A stretch of 64,000 bases of DNA from Nocardioides carbamazepini. GTDB lineage: Bacteria > Actinomycetota > Actinomycetes > Propionibacteriales > Nocardioidaceae. Of the stretch, positions 34,326 through 43,043 are shown one piece after another. Position numbers and translations under genes: made by a program. The stretch spans positions 1-64,000 of the forward strand of contig NZ_JAHTLF010000003.1 of NCBI RefSeq assembly GCF_024614185.1. Reading direction: 5' to 3'. Below the pieces are notes generated by a model. It was not told where the DNA came from and did no database searches. It saw only the letters and a program-made list of their open reading frames with translations. How positions within the stretch are numbered: position 1 is the first letter of the stretch; each line of letters starts with the position of its first letter.

Positions 34326-34440
34326 CAATCTGCGCCGGGTCGGCGGGCATGGGGCATCAGTCTGCGCCGGGTCGGCGGGCATGGGGCATCAGTCTGCGCC
34401 GGGTCGGCGGGCATGGGGCATCAGTCTGCGCCGGGTCGGG
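34326..34440. repeat. Inverted partner set, 3.6 units of 32 bp
   Basis: Units 34326-34357, 34358-34389 and 34390-34421 with a partial unit 34422-34440. They share TCTGCGCCGGGTCGGCGG followed by GCATGGGGCAT. The period equals that of the forward set and the 16-bp core is its exact complement, so transcripts could fold into a long hairpin series. Confidence 0.85.
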
Positions 34441-34522
34441 GAATGAGCCGCTCCAGGAGCATCGCCGCGATTCGTCTCGGCCCGACCGATGAGTCCGCGG
34501 GCGCGCCCCGGTCAGCACCGGC

Positions 34523-35122
34523 ATGGGCATCGTGACCGCGGACATCGGCATCACCCTCGACGGCTTCGGCGCGGCGGCGGACCAGTCCCTGGAGCACCCG
34601 TTCGGCTCGATCGACGAGCACCGGCTGCACAGCTGGATGTTCGAGCACGGCGACGACAACGCGGCGGAGGTCGCGGCGATAGTCGATGCCGGCGCCTTCG
34701 TGATGGGCCGCAACATGTTCGACCCCGGCCGCGGCGACTGGGACCTCTCCTGGCGCGGCTGGTGGGGCGAGGACCCGCCGTACCACGCGCCGGTCTTCGT
34801 GCTCACCCATCACGCGCGTGAGCCGTTGCCGATGGAGGGCGGCACGACCTTCCACTTCGTCACCGACGGCCTCGCGTCGGCGCTCGCGCAGGCTCGCGCC
34901 GCCGCCGGTGAGCGCGATGTCGCCGTCGCGGGCGGCGCCTCCACCATCAACGCCTGCCTCGCGGCGGGCGTGCTCGACGAGCTGCGGCTCCATGTCGCGC
35001 CGTTCGTCGCCGGGCTGGCCACCGGCTCCCGGATGTTCGACGGGGTCGGTCCGCTCGGGCTCGAGCCGGTGGCGGCCCGGCACACGCCGCACGTCACCCA
35101 CCTGACCTACCGGCGGGCGTAG
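34523..35122 (+). CDS. Dihydrofolate-reductase-family (RibD C-terminal-like) protein
   Basis: 199 residues. The pattern (ADIGITLDGF, then AGAFVMGRNMFDP, then ERDVAVAGGASTINACLAAG and DELRLHVAPFVAG) is that of the DHFR/RibD C-terminal reductase family, which often reduces pterin- or riboflavin-like compounds with NADPH. It is not the primary folA type, and the substrate is unknown. It begins 82 bases after the repeat array. Confidence 0.8.
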   Translation: MGIVTADIGITLDGFGAAADQSLEHPFGSIDEHRLHSWMFEHGDDNAAEVAAIVDAGAFVMGRNMFDPGRGDWDLSWRGWWGEDPPYHAPVFVLTHHAREPLPMEGGTTFHFVTDGLASALAQARAAAGERDVAVAGGASTINACLAAGVLDELRLHVAPFVAGLATGSRMFDGVGPLGLEPVAARHTPHVTHLTYRRA

Positions 35123-35130
35123 GGGCGCGT

Positions 35131-35853
35131 TCAGTCGAGGGCCACCACGGCGAGCGGGAGGTCGAGGACCCGCTGTTCCGGCGGCAGGGTGTCGAAGGAG
35201 ACGCCGTCGAGGAGGTCGCCGCACAGGTGCCGGCCGCTGTTGCTCGACAGGATCCGGCCGAAGCTGTTGACCACGGCGATCCGGGGCCCGGCGGCGCGCA
35301 GCGGCGGGAGCAGGGCCCGCTCGGCGTTCTTCACCGCGATGTCGGCGCCGCCCACGCCGCAGAACCGGCCGCCGACGACGACGGGCACGGTGAAGGTGAG
35401 GGTGTACTCCTCGGTGCACAGATAGTCGACGTACGGCCCGGTGACGTGGCGGTGCCCGGTGTCGCGCGGGACGACGAACCACGGCAGGTGCTCGTAGTCG
35501 TAGAACCCGATCGCCTGCGGCTCGGAGTGGGTGACCAGGCGCTGGGGGCGGCCGTCGGGGTCGCGGGCGAACCACTCGAGCCACCATTCGGCGTCCTGGA
35601 GGACCTCGGGCGCGGCGACGAAGCCCGCTCCCTGCACGGGCTGTCGTCCGTCGCCGAGCACGGGGACGACGAGGGGCTCGACCGGGTCGAGGTCGGCGCG
35701 GCGCGGCGCGGTCCGCCCGGCGAGGGCGCGGGTGACCGTCTCGGCGATCCGGTCGGCCAGGCCGAAGGCCTGGTCGGCGAGCTCGGCGACGGCGGCATGC
35801 ACCGGCGCGACGTCGCCGGGGGAGAGGCGGAGCCTGTGCTTCGAGGACTTCAT
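35131..35853 (-). CDS. Soluble Cache-like sensor-domain protein
   Basis: 240 residues without a visible signal peptide or membrane helix. Residues 70-230 contain the PDC/Cache-like elements: WWLEWFARDPDGRP, DYEHLPWFVVPRD, TGPYVDYLCTEEYTLTFT and VGGRFCGVGGADIAVKNAER, a fold that binds amino acids, amines or organic acids. It overlaps the FCD regulator gene by ATGA and is probably its co-sensor. The neighbouring polyamine-type transporter makes an amine ligand plausible. Being cytosolic is odd for a Cache domain. Confidence 0.6.
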   Translation of the reverse strand: MKSSKHRLRLSPGDVAPVHAAVAELADQAFGLADRIAETVTRALAGRTAPRRADLDPVEPLVVPVLGDGRQPVQGAGFVAAPEVLQDAEWWLEWFARDPDGRPQRLVTHSEPQAIGFYDYEHLPWFVVPRDTGHRHVTGPYVDYLCTEEYTLTFTVPVVVGGRFCGVGGADIAVKNAERALLPPLRAAGPRIAVVNSFGRILSSNSGRHLCGDLLDGVSFDTLPPEQRVLDLPLAVVALD

Positions 35854-36596
35854 CGGTGGACCTCGCTCAGCTGGTAGTCGATGAGACGGGCGGTGGAGTC
35901 GGCCACCCGCTGCTCGGCCGCCTCGCGGGCGGCATGGGGATCGCGGTCGGCGATCGCGGCGACGACGGCCCGGCAGCTGCGGACCATCTGGGCGTGGCTG
36001 TCGTCGTCGCCGAAGGCGAGCCACAGCAGGGTCCCGAACTCGGCCTGGAGGCCGACCTCCTCGTGGTAGAGGCGGGGGGACTGGGCGGCCGCGGCCACCT
36101 CGATGTGGAACTGCGCGTCGGCCCGCCGACGGGCGTCGGGCTTCTCCGCGTGCTCGAGCGCGTCGGCGACCCGCTGCAGCCGATCGACGTCGTCGGGGCT
36201 GGACCGCCGGGCGGCCAGGGCCGCGCTGGCGCCGCAGATGGCGGCGTACACGTCGCCGAGGTCGCGCAGCTCGCCGAGGCTGAACCCGTCGAGCCGGCGG
36301 CGGGCGAGGTGGCTGACGCCGTTCTCGGGCGTGCGCACGAAGCTGCCGCCGCCACGTCCGCGGCGGGTCTCGATCAGTCCCTCGGAGCGCAGCACGGACA
36401 GCGCCTCGCGGACGGTGACGGTGGAGACGCCGAAGATCCCCGCGAGGTCCAGCTCGCCGGGGAGCTGCTCGGCATCGGGGAGGAGGCCGAGCGCGATCGC
36501 GTCGGTGAGCCGACGTACGACGAGCTCCGAACGGCTCAGCGACTCCAGCGGTGAGAACACCGCCGCGGATGCACGTCCGTAGAACGGCACGGCCAC
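35850..36596 (-). CDS. GntR-family regulator of the FadR/FCD type
   Basis: 248 residues. Winged-helix (about 15-85): SELVVRRLTDAIALGLL, LAGIFGVSTVTVREAL and LRSEGLIETRRGRGG. The FCD domain (110-240) has ARRRADAQFHIEVAAAAQSP and later AREAAEQRVADS helices for a metal/carboxylate pocket. GTG 36596 has a strong GGAGGAGGAG site. It is divergent from the polyamine ABC operon and presumably controls it. A frame extends to 36689 but the ribosome site favours the shorter form. Confidence 0.85.
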   Translation of the reverse strand: MAVPFYGRASAAVFSPLESLSRSELVVRRLTDAIALGLLPDAEQLPGELDLAGIFGVSTVTVREALSVLRSEGLIETRRGRGGGSFVRTPENGVSHLARRRLDGFSLGELRDLGDVYAAICGASAALAARRSSPDDVDRLQRVADALEHAEKPDARRRADAQFHIEVAAAAQSPRLYHEEVGLQAEFGTLLWLAFGDDDSHAQMVRSCRAVVAAIADRDPHAAREAAEQRVADSTARLIDYQLSEVHR

Positions 36597-36665
36597 CGTC
36601 TCTCCTCCTCCAGTCCCGGACGACCCCCGCGTGTCGCCTTTTCGGGGCAATCTTGCCGGACGCTC

Positions 36666-36694
36666 TTGTGCTTTGAACTGTGAAGTCATATGTT
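36666..36694 (+). promoter_or_regulatory. Putative promoter of the polyamine ABC operon
   Basis: TTGTGC (36666-36671) and TATGTT (36689-36694) are 17 bp apart, about 34 bases before the ABC ATPase start. A CATATG palindrome overlaps the -10 and may be part of a GntR site. This A+T-rich stretch stands out in the region. Confidence 0.35.
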
Positions 36695-36727
36695 AACGCC
36701 GATCTGAACGTGACGAAAGGCACATCG

Positions 36728-37813
36728 ATGTCCCTCTCGACCAGTGCTCCCGCTGAGGCGGCTGCAGTCGACCGCACCCCCGCGATCACGCTGCGCGGCC
36801 TTCGCAAGACCTTCGGTGACGTCGTCGCGGTCGACGCCGTCGACCTCGACATCGCCGACGGCGAGTTCTTCTCGATGCTCGGCCCGTCGGGCTCGGGCAA
36901 GACCACCGTGCTGCGGCTGATCGCCGGCTTCGAGCAGGCCAGCGCCGGCACCGTCGAGCTCGGCGGCGTCGACGTCACGCGCTCCGCGCCCTTCGAGCGC
37001 GACGTCCACACGGTGTTCCAGGACTACGCGCTCTTCCCGCACATGAGCGTCCTCGACAACGTCGGCTACGGCCTGCGCGTGCGCGGACTCGGCAAGAAGG
37101 AGCGTCGCGAGCGCGCCCAGCAGGCGCTCGACACGGTCCGGCTCGGCCACCTCGGCGCCCGGCGGCCGGCGCAGCTGTCCGGCGGCCAGCGCCAGCGGGT
37201 CGCCCTGGCGCGAGCCATCGTGCTCCAGCCGCGGGTGCTGCTCCTCGACGAGCCGCTCGGCGCCCTCGACCTCAAGCTGCGCGAGCAGATGCAGGTCGAG
37301 CTCAAGCAGCTCCAGCGCGAGCTCGGCATCACCTTCGTGTTCGTCACCCACGACCAGGAGGAGGCGCTCACCCTCAGCGACCGGATCGCCGTCTTCGACG
37401 CCGGCCGCATCCAGCAGCTCGGCAGCCCGCGCGAGATCTACGAGAGCCCCGCCTCGGCGTACGTCGCCGGGTTCGTCGGCACCACGAACCTCTTCGACTC
37501 CGCGACCTCCCAGCGGATCCTCGGGGTGGCCGGCGAGCACGCCGTCCGGCCCGAGCGGCTCCGGCTCTCCGCGGGCACGGAGCCCGACAGCGAGGGGAGT
37601 GCCCGCCCCGACGAGGTCCGCCTCGAGGCGGTGGTCGTCGAGACGATCTACCTCGGCACCGGCAACCGCGTGCACCTGCGCACCTCCGACGGCGTCGAGC
37701 TGGTCGCGCTCGAGCAGTCGACCGGCTCGCTCGACACCCGCGAGCACCGCGGCGAGGACGTCACCGTCCGGTTCGCCCGCGCCGACGTGGTCCCGCTCGC
37801 GGCCGGCTCCTGA
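36728..37813 (+). CDS. Spermidine/putrescine-type ABC transporter ATPase
   Basis: 361 residues. Walker A LGPSGSGKTT, Q-loop VFQDYALFPHM, signature LSGGQRQRVALARA, Walker B VLLLDEPLGALD and the switch His in FVTHDQEEALTLSDR are all present, with a C-terminal TOBE-like regulatory domain (about 270-360). This subclass (PotA-like) powers import of polyamines or related amines. It is the first gene of a four-gene transporter operon whose regulator is the divergent FCD protein. ATG 36728 is preferred to an upstream in-frame ATG at 36680 that overlaps the promoter. Confidence 0.88.
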   Translation: MSLSTSAPAEAAAVDRTPAITLRGLRKTFGDVVAVDAVDLDIADGEFFSMLGPSGSGKTTVLRLIAGFEQASAGTVELGGVDVTRSAPFERDVHTVFQDYALFPHMSVLDNVGYGLRVRGLGKKERRERAQQALDTVRLGHLGARRPAQLSGGQRQRVALARAIVLQPRVLLLDEPLGALDLKLREQMQVELKQLQRELGITFVFVTHDQEEALTLSDRIAVFDAGRIQQLGSPREIYESPASAYVAGFVGTTNLFDSATSQRILGVAGEHAVRPERLRLSAGTEPDSEGSARPDEVRLEAVVVETIYLGTGNRVHLRTSDGVELVALEQSTGSLDTREHRGEDVTVRFARADVVPLAAGS

Positions 37814-37887
37814 GCCGCGCCCAGCCCCGTGCTCCCACGCACCTGCAACCCCACCAGTCTCCGTCCCAACCAGAAGGGGAGAACCCG

Positions 37888-39069
37888 ATGAAGAACACCC
37901 TCCGGAGAGGCCGCGTCGCCACGGCCTGCCTGACCCTGCTCTCGGTGTCCGTGCTGAGTGCCTGCGGCAGTGGCGACGACGACAAGAAGACCGAGGCCGT
38001 CGAGAAGGTCGGCAAGGCCGAGGGCCAGGTCTCGATCCTCGCGTGGCCCGGCTACGTCGAGGACGGCAGCAACGACCCCGCCGTCGACTGGGTCTCCGCC
38101 TTCGAGAAGGACACCGGCTGCGAGGTGACCAGCAAGGTCTACGGCACCTCCGACGAGGCGCTCAACCTCGCCAAGTCCGGTGAGTACGACGTGATCGCGG
38201 CCTCTGGCGACCTGTCGCTGCGGCTCATCGCGTCCGACGAGGCCCAGGCGATCAACACCGACCTGGTGCCCAACTACGAGAACGTCTACGACTTCCTCAA
38301 GGACACCGAGTGGAACTCGGCGGACGGCAAGAACTACGGCGTCCCGCACGGCTATGGCGCGAACCTCTTGATGTTCAACAAGAAGAACTTCGCCGAGGCG
38401 CCGACCTCGTGGGGCGCCGTCTTCGACAAGGAGCAGCTCGCGGCCAACAAGGGCAAGGTGACGGCGTACGACTCGCCGATCTACATCGCCGACGCCGCGC
38501 TGTACCTCATGAAGACCCAGCCCGACCTCGGCATCGAGAACCCCTACGCGCTGGACGAGGACCAGCTCGACGCGGCCGTGGCCCTGCTCAAGGAGCAGCG
38601 CCAGTACGTCGGCGAGTACTGGTCGGACTACCTCAAGGAGGTCCAGGCCTTCGAGACCGGCGACTCGGTCGTCGGCACCACCTGGCAGGTGATCAAGAAC
38701 AGCATCGAGAACCCGGACGTCGACGTCACGCTGCCCACCGAGGGCGCCACCGCGTGGAACGACACCTGGATGCTGTCGTCGCAGGCCAAGAACCCCAACT
38801 GCGCCTACAAGTGGATGGACTACATCCTCAGCCCCGAGGCCAACGCCCAGGCGACCGAGTACTTCGGCGAGGCGCCCAACAGCCCCGAGGCCTGCGCGCA
38901 GACGACCGACCCGAAGCACTGCGAGACGTTCCACGCCGGTGACGAGGAGTACGCGAAGCAGCTGTGGTTCTGGCGGACCCCGATCGAGAAGTGCCTCGAC
39001 GGTCGGACCGACGTGCAGTGCACCAACTACGCCCAGTGGACCGAGGCGTGGACGGAGATCAAGGGCTGA
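37888..39069 (+). CDS. Polyamine-type ABC substrate-binding lipoprotein
   Basis: 393 residues. Lipoprotein signal with lipobox SVLSAC (Cys26), then a PotD-like periplasmic-type fold: VSILAWPGYVEDGS, TSDEALNLAKSGEYDVIAAS, GVPHGYGANLLMFN, and AWNDTWMLSSQAKNPNCAY near the end. It captures the substrate outside the membrane and passes it to the permease pair. A GAAGGGGAGAA site precedes the ATG. Residues that decide putrescine versus spermidine could not be assigned by eye. Confidence 0.85.
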   Translation: MKNTLRRGRVATACLTLLSVSVLSACGSGDDDKKTEAVEKVGKAEGQVSILAWPGYVEDGSNDPAVDWVSAFEKDTGCEVTSKVYGTSDEALNLAKSGEYDVIAASGDLSLRLIASDEAQAINTDLVPNYENVYDFLKDTEWNSADGKNYGVPHGYGANLLMFNKKNFAEAPTSWGAVFDKEQLAANKGKVTAYDSPIYIADAALYLMKTQPDLGIENPYALDEDQLDAAVALLKEQRQYVGEYWSDYLKEVQAFETGDSVVGTTWQVIKNSIENPDVDVTLPTEGATAWNDTWMLSSQAKNPNCAYKWMDYILSPEANAQATEYFGEAPNSPEACAQTTDPKHCETFHAGDEEYAKQLWFWRTPIEKCLDGRTDVQCTNYAQWTEAWTEIKG

Positions 39070-39071
39070 TC

Positions 39072-39992
39072 ATGTCCGTCACGTCCCGCGCTCCCGACGC
39101 CCGGAACGACCAGGCCCCGGCCCCCGCGCTGCGGGGGCCGGTGGCCCGGCCGGGCTCCCGGCTGCTGCACCGGATGGTGTGGCTGCGCCTCTCCCTCCTG
39201 CTCTCCGCGCCGCTCGCCTGGATGCTGCTGGTCTACGTCGTCGCGCTGGTGGCCCTGCTGATCACCTCGCTGTGGTCGGTCGACAGCCTCAGCAGTGAGA
39301 TCGACCGCTCGTGGACGCTGGAGAACTTCCGCACGCTCCTCGAGAACGAGGTCTACCGCAATGTCGCGCTCCGCACCGTCGGCGTCGCGGTCGCGGTGAC
39401 CGTGATCGACGTGGCGATCGCGCTGCCGATCGCCTTCTACATGGCCAAGGTCGCCTCGCCGCGGGCGCGCCGGATGCTGGTGGTCGCGGTGCTCACCCCG
39501 CTGTGGGCCAGCTACCTGGTCAAGGTCTTCTCGTGGCGGGTGGTGCTGTCCGAGGGCGGCCTGGCCGAGTGGAGCGGGCTCGGCTCGCCGGGCTACGGCC
39601 TCACCGCCGTCGTGATCACGCAGGCCTACATCTGGCTGCCGTACGTCATCCTGCCGATCTTCGCCGCGCTGGAGCGGGTCCCCGACTCGCTGCTCGAGGC
39701 GGCCGGCGACCTCGGTGCCCCCACCGGCATGGTGCTGCGCTCGATCGTGATGCCGCTGCTCGTCCCCGGCATCGTGGCCGGCGCGATCTTCAGCTTCTCG
39801 CTGACGATGGGCGACTACATCACCGTCAACATCGTCGGCGGGGCCAACCAGATGCTCGGCAACCTCATCTTCATCAACGCCGGCGCGGCCAACAACCTGC
39901 CGCTCGCGGCGGCGATCGCGATGATCCCGATCGCGGTGATGGTCGTGCTGCTGACCGCGATCCGCCGCACGGGCGCACTGGAGAACATGTGA
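39072..39992 (+). CDS. ABC transporter permease (PotB-like)
   Basis: 306 residues with six membrane helices and the EAA loop EAAGDLGAPTGMVLRSIVMPLLVPG. The N-terminal about 40 residues are Ala/Pro-rich cytoplasmic. It forms a heterodimer with the next permease. ATG 39072 is two bases after the binding-protein stop, and its stop shares one base with the following start (TGATG). Confidence 0.87.
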   Translation: MSVTSRAPDARNDQAPAPALRGPVARPGSRLLHRMVWLRLSLLLSAPLAWMLLVYVVALVALLITSLWSVDSLSSEIDRSWTLENFRTLLENEVYRNVALRTVGVAVAVTVIDVAIALPIAFYMAKVASPRARRMLVVAVLTPLWASYLVKVFSWRVVLSEGGLAEWSGLGSPGYGLTAVVITQAYIWLPYVILPIFAALERVPDSLLEAAGDLGAPTGMVLRSIVMPLLVPGIVAGAIFSFSLTMGDYITVNIVGGANQMLGNLIFINAGAANNLPLAAAIAMIPIAVMVVLLTAIRRTGALENM

Positions 39993-40792
39993 TGACCCTC
40001 AGTCCTCTGTCCCGCAAGGTCCTGGCCGGCCTCACCTTCGGCGTGCTCGCGCTGATCTACCTGCCCCTGCTCGTCGTCGTCGCCAACTCGGTGAACCCGA
40101 GCCAGTCGATGACCTGGCCGCCGCGAGGCGTCACCTTCGAGTGGTGGGAGCGGGCGGCGCACAGCTCCGGTGTCCGCGAGGCCCTGGTGACCAGCCTGCA
40201 GGTGGCGGCGATCGCGACCCTGCTGGCGCTCGTCCTCGGCACCCTGCTGGCCCTGGCGCTGCAGCGGTACTCGTTCTTCGGCAAGAGCTCGGTCAACCTG
40301 CTGGTGATCCTCCCGATCGCGCTGCCGGGCGTCGTCACGGGCATCGCGCTCAACAACGGCTTCAAGGGCATCCTCGGCGTCGACCTGTCGATCTGGACGA
40401 TCGTGATCGCCCACGCGACGTTCTGCATCGTCACCGTCTTCAACAACGTGCAGGCGCGGCTGCGCCGGCTGGGCACCAGCCTCGAGGAGGCCTCGTCCGA
40501 CCTCGGCGCCGGCGTGTTCACGACCTTCCGGCTGGTCACGCTCCCACAGCTGCGCTCGGCCCTTCTCGCCGGTGGCATGCTGGCCTTTGCACTGAGCTTC
40601 GACGAGATCATCGTGACCACGTTCACCGCCGGCAACGGCGCCAACACCCTGCCCATCTGGATCCTCAACAACATGTTCCGCCCCAACCAGGCGCCGGTGG
40701 TCAACGTCGTCGCCGTGGTGCTGATCGTGTTCTCGATCCTCCCCGTCTGGCTCGCGCAGCGACTGTCCTCGGACGTCGAAGCCGCCCACTGA
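39992..40792 (+). CDS. ABC transporter permease (PotC-like)
   Basis: 266 residues, six helices and the EAA loop EASSDLGAGVFTTFRLVTLPQLR. It pairs with the PotB-like protein; the TGATG junction implies translational coupling. The aldehyde dehydrogenase gene starts 34 bases later and is probably co-transcribed. Confidence 0.87.
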   Translation: MTLSPLSRKVLAGLTFGVLALIYLPLLVVVANSVNPSQSMTWPPRGVTFEWWERAAHSSGVREALVTSLQVAAIATLLALVLGTLLALALQRYSFFGKSSVNLLVILPIALPGVVTGIALNNGFKGILGVDLSIWTIVIAHATFCIVTVFNNVQARLRRLGTSLEEASSDLGAGVFTTFRLVTLPQLRSALLAGGMLAFALSFDEIIVTTFTAGNGANTLPIWILNNMFRPNQAPVVNVVAVVLIVFSILPVWLAQRLSSDVEAAH

Positions 40793-40826
40793 CCCACCGC
40801 TGTCCCTCCCGAAGGAGTCTCACCCC

Positions 40827-42170
40827 ATGACCGAGTACGCCGTCCGCAACCCCGCGACAGGGGAGCTGGTCGAGACCTTCCCGACCGCCACCGACGCCGA
40901 CATCGCCGCCGCGATCGACGCGGCCTCCGCGGCGTACGGCTCCTGGGGCCGCACCTCCGGCGTCGCCGAGCGCGCGGCCCTGGTCCGCCGGGTCGCCGAG
41001 CTGCACCGCGAGCGCAGCGCCGAGCTGTCCGCCGCGATGGTGGAGGAGATGGGCAAGCCGCTCGCCGACGCCGAGGGCGAGGTCGACTTCTCCGCCTCGA
41101 TCTACGAGTTCTACGCCGACAACGCCGAGCGCTTCCTCGCCGACGAGCCGATCGAGCTCGGCGAGGGCGAGGGCACCGCGGTCATCCGCCGGACGCCGGT
41201 CGGCGTCCTGCTCGGGATCATGCCGTGGAACTTCCCCGTCTACCAGATCGCCCGCTTCGCCGGCCCGAACCTGGTCACCGGCAACACGATCCTGCTCAAG
41301 CACGCCCCGCAGTGCCCGCGGTCCGCCGCGCTGCAGGAGCAGATCTTCCGCGATGCGGGCTTCCCCGAGGGTGCCTACGTCAACATCTATGCCACCAACG
41401 AGCAGATCGCCGACGTCATCGCCGACCCGCGCGTCCAGGGTGTCTCGCTGACCGGCTCCGAGCGGGCCGGCGCGGCCGTCGCCGAGATCGCCGGGCGCAA
41501 CCTCAAGAAGGTCGTCCTCGAGCTCGGCGGCTCCGACCCGTTCATCGTGCTGTCCTCCGACGACCTCGACGCCACCGTCGAGGCCGCGGTCTTCGCGCGC
41601 ATGGACAACGCCGGCCAGGTCTGCAACGGCGGCAAGCGGTTCATCGTCGTCGACGGCCTGTACGACGACTTCGTCTCCCGCTTCACCGAGAAGCTGCTCG
41701 AGGCCTCCGGCGGCTCGCCGCTCTCCTCGGTCACCGCCGCGGACAACCTGGACAAGCAGGTCGGCGAGGCCGTCGCCGGCGGCGCGACGCTCGCCACCGC
41801 GGGCGAGCGCGAAGGCGCGTTCTACCCCAGCGGCGTGCTGTCGGGCATCACCACCGAGAACCCGGCGTACCACCAGGAGCTCTTCGGCCCGGTCGCCATG
41901 GTCTTCCGCGCGAGCGACGAGGACGACGCGGTGCGGATCGCCAACGACACGCCCTACGGCCTCGGCTCCTACGTCTTCTCCACCGACGCCGCCCAGGCCC
42001 AGCGCGTCGCCGACCAGATCGAGGCCGGCATGGTCTTCGTCAACGGGGTCGGCCTCGACGCCGCCGAGCTGCCCTTCGGCGGCGTCAAGCGCTCCGGCTT
42101 CGGTCGCGAGCTGAGCCGCTACGGCATGGAGGAGTTCGTCAACAAGAAGCTGATCCGCACGGCCGGCTGA
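40827..42170 (+). CDS. NAD(P)-dependent aldehyde dehydrogenase (succinic-semialdehyde type)
   Basis: 447 residues. IMPWNFPVYQIARF and the catalytic Glu in VVLELGGSDPFIV and Cys in NAGQVCNGGKRFIV are in order, as is the GFGRELSRYGMEEFVNKKLI C-terminal motif, closest to succinic-semialdehyde/GabD1-type enzymes. It would oxidise an aldehyde formed from a polyamine or gamma-aminobutyrate to an acid. Its position directly after the transporter operon makes catabolism of the imported amine likely, though no aminotransferase is in the window. Confidence 0.85.
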   Translation: MTEYAVRNPATGELVETFPTATDADIAAAIDAASAAYGSWGRTSGVAERAALVRRVAELHRERSAELSAAMVEEMGKPLADAEGEVDFSASIYEFYADNAERFLADEPIELGEGEGTAVIRRTPVGVLLGIMPWNFPVYQIARFAGPNLVTGNTILLKHAPQCPRSAALQEQIFRDAGFPEGAYVNIYATNEQIADVIADPRVQGVSLTGSERAGAAVAEIAGRNLKKVVLELGGSDPFIVLSSDDLDATVEAAVFARMDNAGQVCNGGKRFIVVDGLYDDFVSRFTEKLLEASGGSPLSSVTAADNLDKQVGEAVAGGATLATAGEREGAFYPSGVLSGITTENPAYHQELFGPVAMVFRASDEDDAVRIANDTPYGLGSYVFSTDAAQAQRVADQIEAGMVFVNGVGLDAAELPFGGVKRSGFGRELSRYGMEEFVNKKLIRTAG

Positions 42171-42184
42171 CGTCGGAGCGGGGG

Positions 42185-42457
42185 TCAGGCTCCGTCGCGC
42201 ACCCGGCGAAGGGGGTCGGGCTGGTAGGAGCCCTCTTCGCCGGAGGTGTCGCGATAGCGGGCGCTGAGCAGGTCGACGAGGCCGGGCACGTCCTCGAGCG
42301 CGAGCTGGAAGGTGCCCGTGCAGACGTTGTCGCGCCACAGCGAGAGCACGACGACGTCGGCCTCGGAATGCCAGCTCACCCGCAGCGCGCGGCCGTCGCC
42401 GCGGGGGTCCAGGTAGGCCGCGCCCGCGCTCGGAAGGGGTGGGTGCACCCGGCGCAT
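42185..42457 (-). CDS. Conserved hypothetical protein
   Basis: 90 residues, with a compact alpha/beta look: LRVSWHSEADVVVLSLWRD, NVCTGTFQLALEDVPGLVDLL and a charged C-terminus. No family function is recognised. I believe proteins of this form are common in Nocardioides relatives, but I cannot verify it. It ends 15 bases beyond the aldehyde dehydrogenase stop and is convergent with it. Confidence 0.55.
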   Translation of the reverse strand: MRRVHPPLPSAGAAYLDPRGDGRALRVSWHSEADVVVLSLWRDNVCTGTFQLALEDVPGLVDLLSARYRDTSGEEGSYQPDPLRRVRDGA

Positions 42458-42525
42458 GCCCCATGATGCGCCGGGATGTGCCGAACTGTCACCGGTTTCG
42501 CCGGACCGGTGGCCCGGCAGCCGGG

Positions 42526-42915
42526 TCAGCCCTCCTGCGGCGGGCAGAGGCAGAACGGGTGGCCGTCGGGGTCGAGCAGGACCCGCCAGGAGCCGCCGAC
42601 GCCGGCGGCCGGCTGCGTCTCGGCGACGGTGGCGCCGAGCGAGGTCGCGTGCTCGGTGGCCGCCTCCAGGTCGGGGACCCGGAAGTCGAGATGGAACTGC
42701 TGCGGGTGCTCCTGGCCGGGCCACTGCGGGCGGGAGAAGTCCTTGACGGTCTGGAAGTTGAAGGTCGCGCCGAGGACGGAGGCCGAGGCGTACCCGTACT
42801 CCGGGTAGTCCCCGGTCACCTCGCCGCCGGTCAGGTCGGCGTAGAAGCGGGCCAGCGCGGCGGCATCGGCGGTGTCGATGGTGAAGGCGATGAGCTCGGT
42901 GACAGGAGTGGTCAT
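42526..42915 (-). CDS. VOC-family protein
   Basis: 129 residues forming one VOC module: ELIAFTIDTADAAALARFY, HPQQFHLDFRVPDLEAATEHA and VLLDPDGHPFCLCP, with likely metal-binding His/Glu positions in part conserved. A single-domain glyoxalase/bleomycin-resistance-like protein; the reaction is unknown. ATG 42915 begins MTTPVTEL; an upstream extension to 42990 in frame has no family features. Confidence 0.75.
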   Translation of the reverse strand: MTTPVTELIAFTIDTADAAALARFYADLTGGEVTGDYPEYGYASASVLGATFNFQTVKDFSRPQWPGQEHPQQFHLDFRVPDLEAATEHATSLGATVAETQPAAGVGGSWRVLLDPDGHPFCLCPPQEG

Positions 42916-43030
42916 CTGCCCACCCTGCCTCGTGGCACCGACACCCGTCTTGAAGATTCCCGACAGTCGGCCGTGTCTCTGCGATGACACGGCAGCGCGC
43001 TGCCGTCGCGCGTCTCGGCCGTGCTGCCGA

Positions 43031-43036
43031 CATAAT
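43031..43036 (+). promoter_or_regulatory. Leaderless -10 for the AraC-type gene
   Basis: CATAAT lies seven bases before ATG 43044, the spacing used repeatedly in this window for leaderless starts. No -35 was identified. Confidence 0.4.
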
Positions 43037-43043
43037 CCGACAC

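Noticed and set aside
34221..34440. CRISPR array
   Set aside because: Units are contiguous, no unique spacers separate them, the second half is inverted, and no cas gene is in the window.
42174..42194. Hairpin at the end of the aldehyde dehydrogenase gene
   Set aside because: Arms of only 6 bp (CGGAGC/GCTCCG) that overlap the convergent gene; too weak to call a terminator.
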